Of a stretch of 64,000 bases of DNA, positions 61,823-64,000 are shown piece after piece. Under the pieces are notes generated by a model. It did not search any database. It was not told the DNA's origin and saw only the letters and a program-made list of their open reading frames with translations. The stretch lies in contig VWZF01002383.1 of NCBI GenBank assembly GCA_013396755.1, forward strand, positions 112,813 through 176,812. The letters are read 5' to 3'. A program made the position numbers and the translations under genes. Position 1 is the first letter of the stretch, and each line of letters begins with the position of its first letter. The stretch is from Sclerurus mexicanus (lineage: Eukaryota > Chordata > Aves > Passeriformes > Furnariidae).

Positions 61823-63081
61823 ATAAAAACTTTACGTCTGCCATAATTTAATTGGCTCATAGATCATTTATAAATGGTTGGAGTAATCAGACAACCAAAG
61901 TGTTACACGGAAGAATTATGTGCCTTTACACAAGACAACTGAGTACCATTTATATTTACAAACAAGTAGGTACAGCTGTGCTGCAACTTGCATATGGACC
62001 ACCAAATATTTATTACATGCAGACCACTGTATTTTCTTGTAAGTACAACTGCAGAAGGGAGAAGGAACAAATTCCCAGGACAGCAAGGAGGAGGAATAGT
62101 AGGTACATACTTACCATGGCAGTGTGACATACTCTGCTCCCTTTGACAACCCTACACTGTGGGCTCTGGCTGTGTTTCCTGGGTGAAGGATTTATGCCTC
62201 TCCCTGGTAATGGAGGTGTCAGAACAATTCGAGTTTCTTCTCAGATGGCTCCTCCTGAGTCAATGCAGTGGGAACTGCTGCAGGCAAGAAGCCCTTTTCA
62301 TTTCCTGCTCATTCACTGCTCCTTTTGTCACAGCTCTCTCAGTATCTCATTTCCTAAGCCTTTTGACCCGGTGAACCAGAGTAATAAAATTTTTGTGAAA
62401 GGCTAACTTAGCTCTGAGACATCAGTCACTGCTCATCACCATGTGAGGTAGCAAAACTTATCACTAGACCTTTCAAGGAAACAGAGCATGAACTACAGCC
62501 CATTAAGACCCAGGGTTATTTTTTTATTAGCTGCAAAATCTTCAGATACAACTGTCACAAACAATTCCCTTTGAAGGTGGGCATAAGGGCAGCTGACCCA
62601 AGAAAGAGATGGAGAGGAGTTTGAATGAGATGTGCACAGCTATAGACGTTGGAGTCATACCTTGCAAACTGGATGGCTTTGAGCTGGGAAGCTTCCTAGA
62701 CCGAGAGGGGTAATGTTGCATGTTTGATAGGCTGTCCAAAGGGACAAAGTATGAAATATAAAAAGTGAATAATAATTTTTATCCCTTCTTCTATCTTTTG
62801 GTGGAAGGGTGGCAGTGGGTGGGAGTGGAATTACACCTCTGAAGTCAAAAATAAATTCAGAATAAAACTAGAGAATAAATTTTCTGTTCTAGTTCAGCTG
62901 GCAGAGCTAAAAGAAATTATGTGCTAAACTCTGCTTCATCCCCTCTGATTTCACAAACACAAACATCCGCTAGGGGGAAAAAAGTCATATATATTTGTGG
63001 CTTGGCAGCATATCACAAGAGTGGGAAGTTGGGTCTACGTTTCCATCTGTTGCAGGTCACTCTGAATGACAGCAAGATTTG
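61823..63081. other. Unique region, 1.3 kb
   Basis: Single-copy AT-rich DNA, with a short T run near 62519-62526. I see no gene or repeat. Confidence 0.5.
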
Positions 63082-63505
63082 TGTCCTAGTTTATTCCCAG
63101 CTGGTAACTCAGCTACAATGCAGCTACTCACTCACTGCCCTCAGTGGGATGGGGGAGAGAATCAGAAGGGTAAAAGTGAGAAAACTCACGGGCTGAGATA
63201 AAGACAGTTTACTAGACAAAGCAAATGCCATAAACACAAACAAAGCAAATCAAAGAATTCATTCACCAGTTCCCATTGTCAGGCAGGTGTTCAGCCAGCT
63301 CCAGGAAAGCCAGGCTCCATCATGCACAACAGTCACTTTGGAAAACAAACGTCATCACTCTGAATGTCCCCCCTTTCCACCTGTTTCCCACAGCTCTACA
63401 TGCTGAGCTTGATGCCATACAGTATGGGATAACCCTGTGGTCAGCTGGGGTCGGCTGTCCTAGTTGTGTTCCTTCCCAACTCCTCGCACATCCTCAGCCT
63501 CCTGT
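63082..63505 (-). mobile_element. Truncated LTR, same family as 3152-3732
   Basis: This is the 3' part of the LTR in reverse. TGTCCTAGTTTATTCCCAGC starts the block, then GGATGGGGGAGAGAATCAGA, AGAAGGGTAAAAGTGAGAAA, GCTGAGATAAAGACAGTTTA, GCAAATCAAAGAATTCATTC, and GAGCTTGATGCCATACAGTA. In the opposite direction these match the TTTCTCACTTTTACCCTTCC-type 3' end of the copy at 3152. The U3 5' half is missing after about 63505. An insertion of ~25 bases (63205-63235, AAACACAAACAAAGC) interrupts the region of the family's polyadenylation site. Only one LTR is present, without internal retroviral genes. Confidence 0.8.
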
Positions 63506-63920
63506 AGAAGCCTAGAAAACAAGGGGTTAATGTGTATGTCTCAAGCGCTGATAGCCAGATGGCTGTTGAGCCAGCCAAGGATTGCTGATAAGAACATGTG
63601 AGGAAGAACAGGACGTGGCCAGAGAAGGGCCTATACAGAGCTAGGACAACACTTTGCTGGGACAAAAATCCTTGCTCTGGCTCCTGAAGAAAAGCACAAC
63701 ACAGTATTGCACACGTGCAAGAATACATTTGAGATGCAGGTGTGGACTGTCAACCAAAGTTCAACAGAGTAGGGTGGGATCAAGACCACCAAAGATCCCC
63801 AAAGACCCATTTCCAGATCGATAATCTGTCAAAAGGTACCCTCATGAAGCCTCGGTGCACACATCTCAGGACAATGGACATTCCATCAACTGGATGGATG
63901 CTGGAGCTGGTACTGGTGCT
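63506..63920 (+). mobile_element. Possible second LTR-like element, cut by the window edge
   Basis: The stretch AAGCCTAGAAAACAAGGGGT, then AGCGCTGATAGCCAGATGGC, AAGGATTGCTGATAAGAACA, GGACAATGGACATTCCATCA and GGATGGATGCTGGAGCTGGT follows a remembered LTR pattern of avian ERVs, ending in the CT-rich tract. The element starts directly at the broken end of the preceding LTR and carries on past the window. Without the right end I cannot show LTR boundaries, so this is a tentative call. Confidence 0.5.
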
Positions 63921-63982
63921 CCTTCCTTCCTTCCTTCCTTCCTTCCTTCCTTCCTTCCTCCCTCCCTCCCTCCCTCCCTCCT
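63921..63982 (+). repeat. (CCTT)n then (CCCT)n microsatellite
   Basis: Nine or so CCTT units (63922-63958) give way to six CCCT units (63959-63982). It may be part of the LTR-like sequence before it. Confidence 0.95.
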
Positions 63983-64000
63983 TCCCCTCTCCCTTTACAC

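Noticed and set aside
1..64000. CRISPR arrays, operons, tRNA, rRNA and known small RNA genes
   Set aside because: I looked for regularly spaced repeats, clustered same-strand frames and cloverleaf-like sequences and saw none. I could not scan systematically for microRNA or conserved non-coding elements.

Overview
The window looks like a stretch of bird nuclear genome with no intact protein-coding gene that I can support. The evidence for a bird is twofold. About a dozen CR1 LINE fragments carry the avian CR1 3' end with ATTCTRTG-type tails. Solo LTRs match the sequence pattern of a common avian endogenous retrovirus family. A decayed acrosin-like serine protease copy fits a songbird best, because acrosin-like copies are recalled as dispersed in songbirds, but that last step is inference. 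Base composition is moderately AT-rich with local GC-richer patches. No open frame outside repeats shows a known domain, and most open frames are short chance runs or lie inside repeats.

Layout. 1-3.1 kb: unique sequence with a perfect 58-bp tandem duplication (348-468) and a C4T2 microsatellite (891-977). 3.15-3.73 kb: a solo retroviral LTR, plus strand. 3.7-9.36 kb: AT-rich unique sequence. 9.36-11.86 kb: the densest part, with a CR1 tail (minus), an acrosin-like pseudogene exon (minus) and a 1.3-kb CR1 that keeps parts of ORF1 and the ORF2 endonuclease but lacks the reverse transcriptase (plus). 11.9-27.4 kb: mostly unique, with an old CR1-like block at 19.5-20.5 kb lying between two copies of a ~47-bp direct repeat. 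27.4-37.1 kb: three minus-strand CR1 pieces, a TGATA microsatellite and a GC-richer patch. 39-58.6 kb: five plus-strand CR1 pieces, two perfect palindromes near 44.2 and 44.7 kb, and a doubtful minus-strand LTR-like block at 55.3-56.1 kb. 61.5-64 kb: a minus-strand CR1, a truncated LTR of the same family as the one at 3.15 kb but in reverse, a second LTR-like piece and a CCTT/CCCT microsatellite at the edge.

The picture is an intergenic or long-intron region shaped by retroelement insertion, internal deletion and decay. I found no operon, CRISPR array, RNA gene or coherent new system. The observations most worth checking are the 58-bp duplication, which copies a splice-acceptor-like site plus an open coding stretch; the acrosin-like pseudogene; the internally deleted CR1 copies; the 22-bp perfect palindrome; and a few unexplained open frames. 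All family assignments were made by eye from remembered consensus patterns, without any database search.
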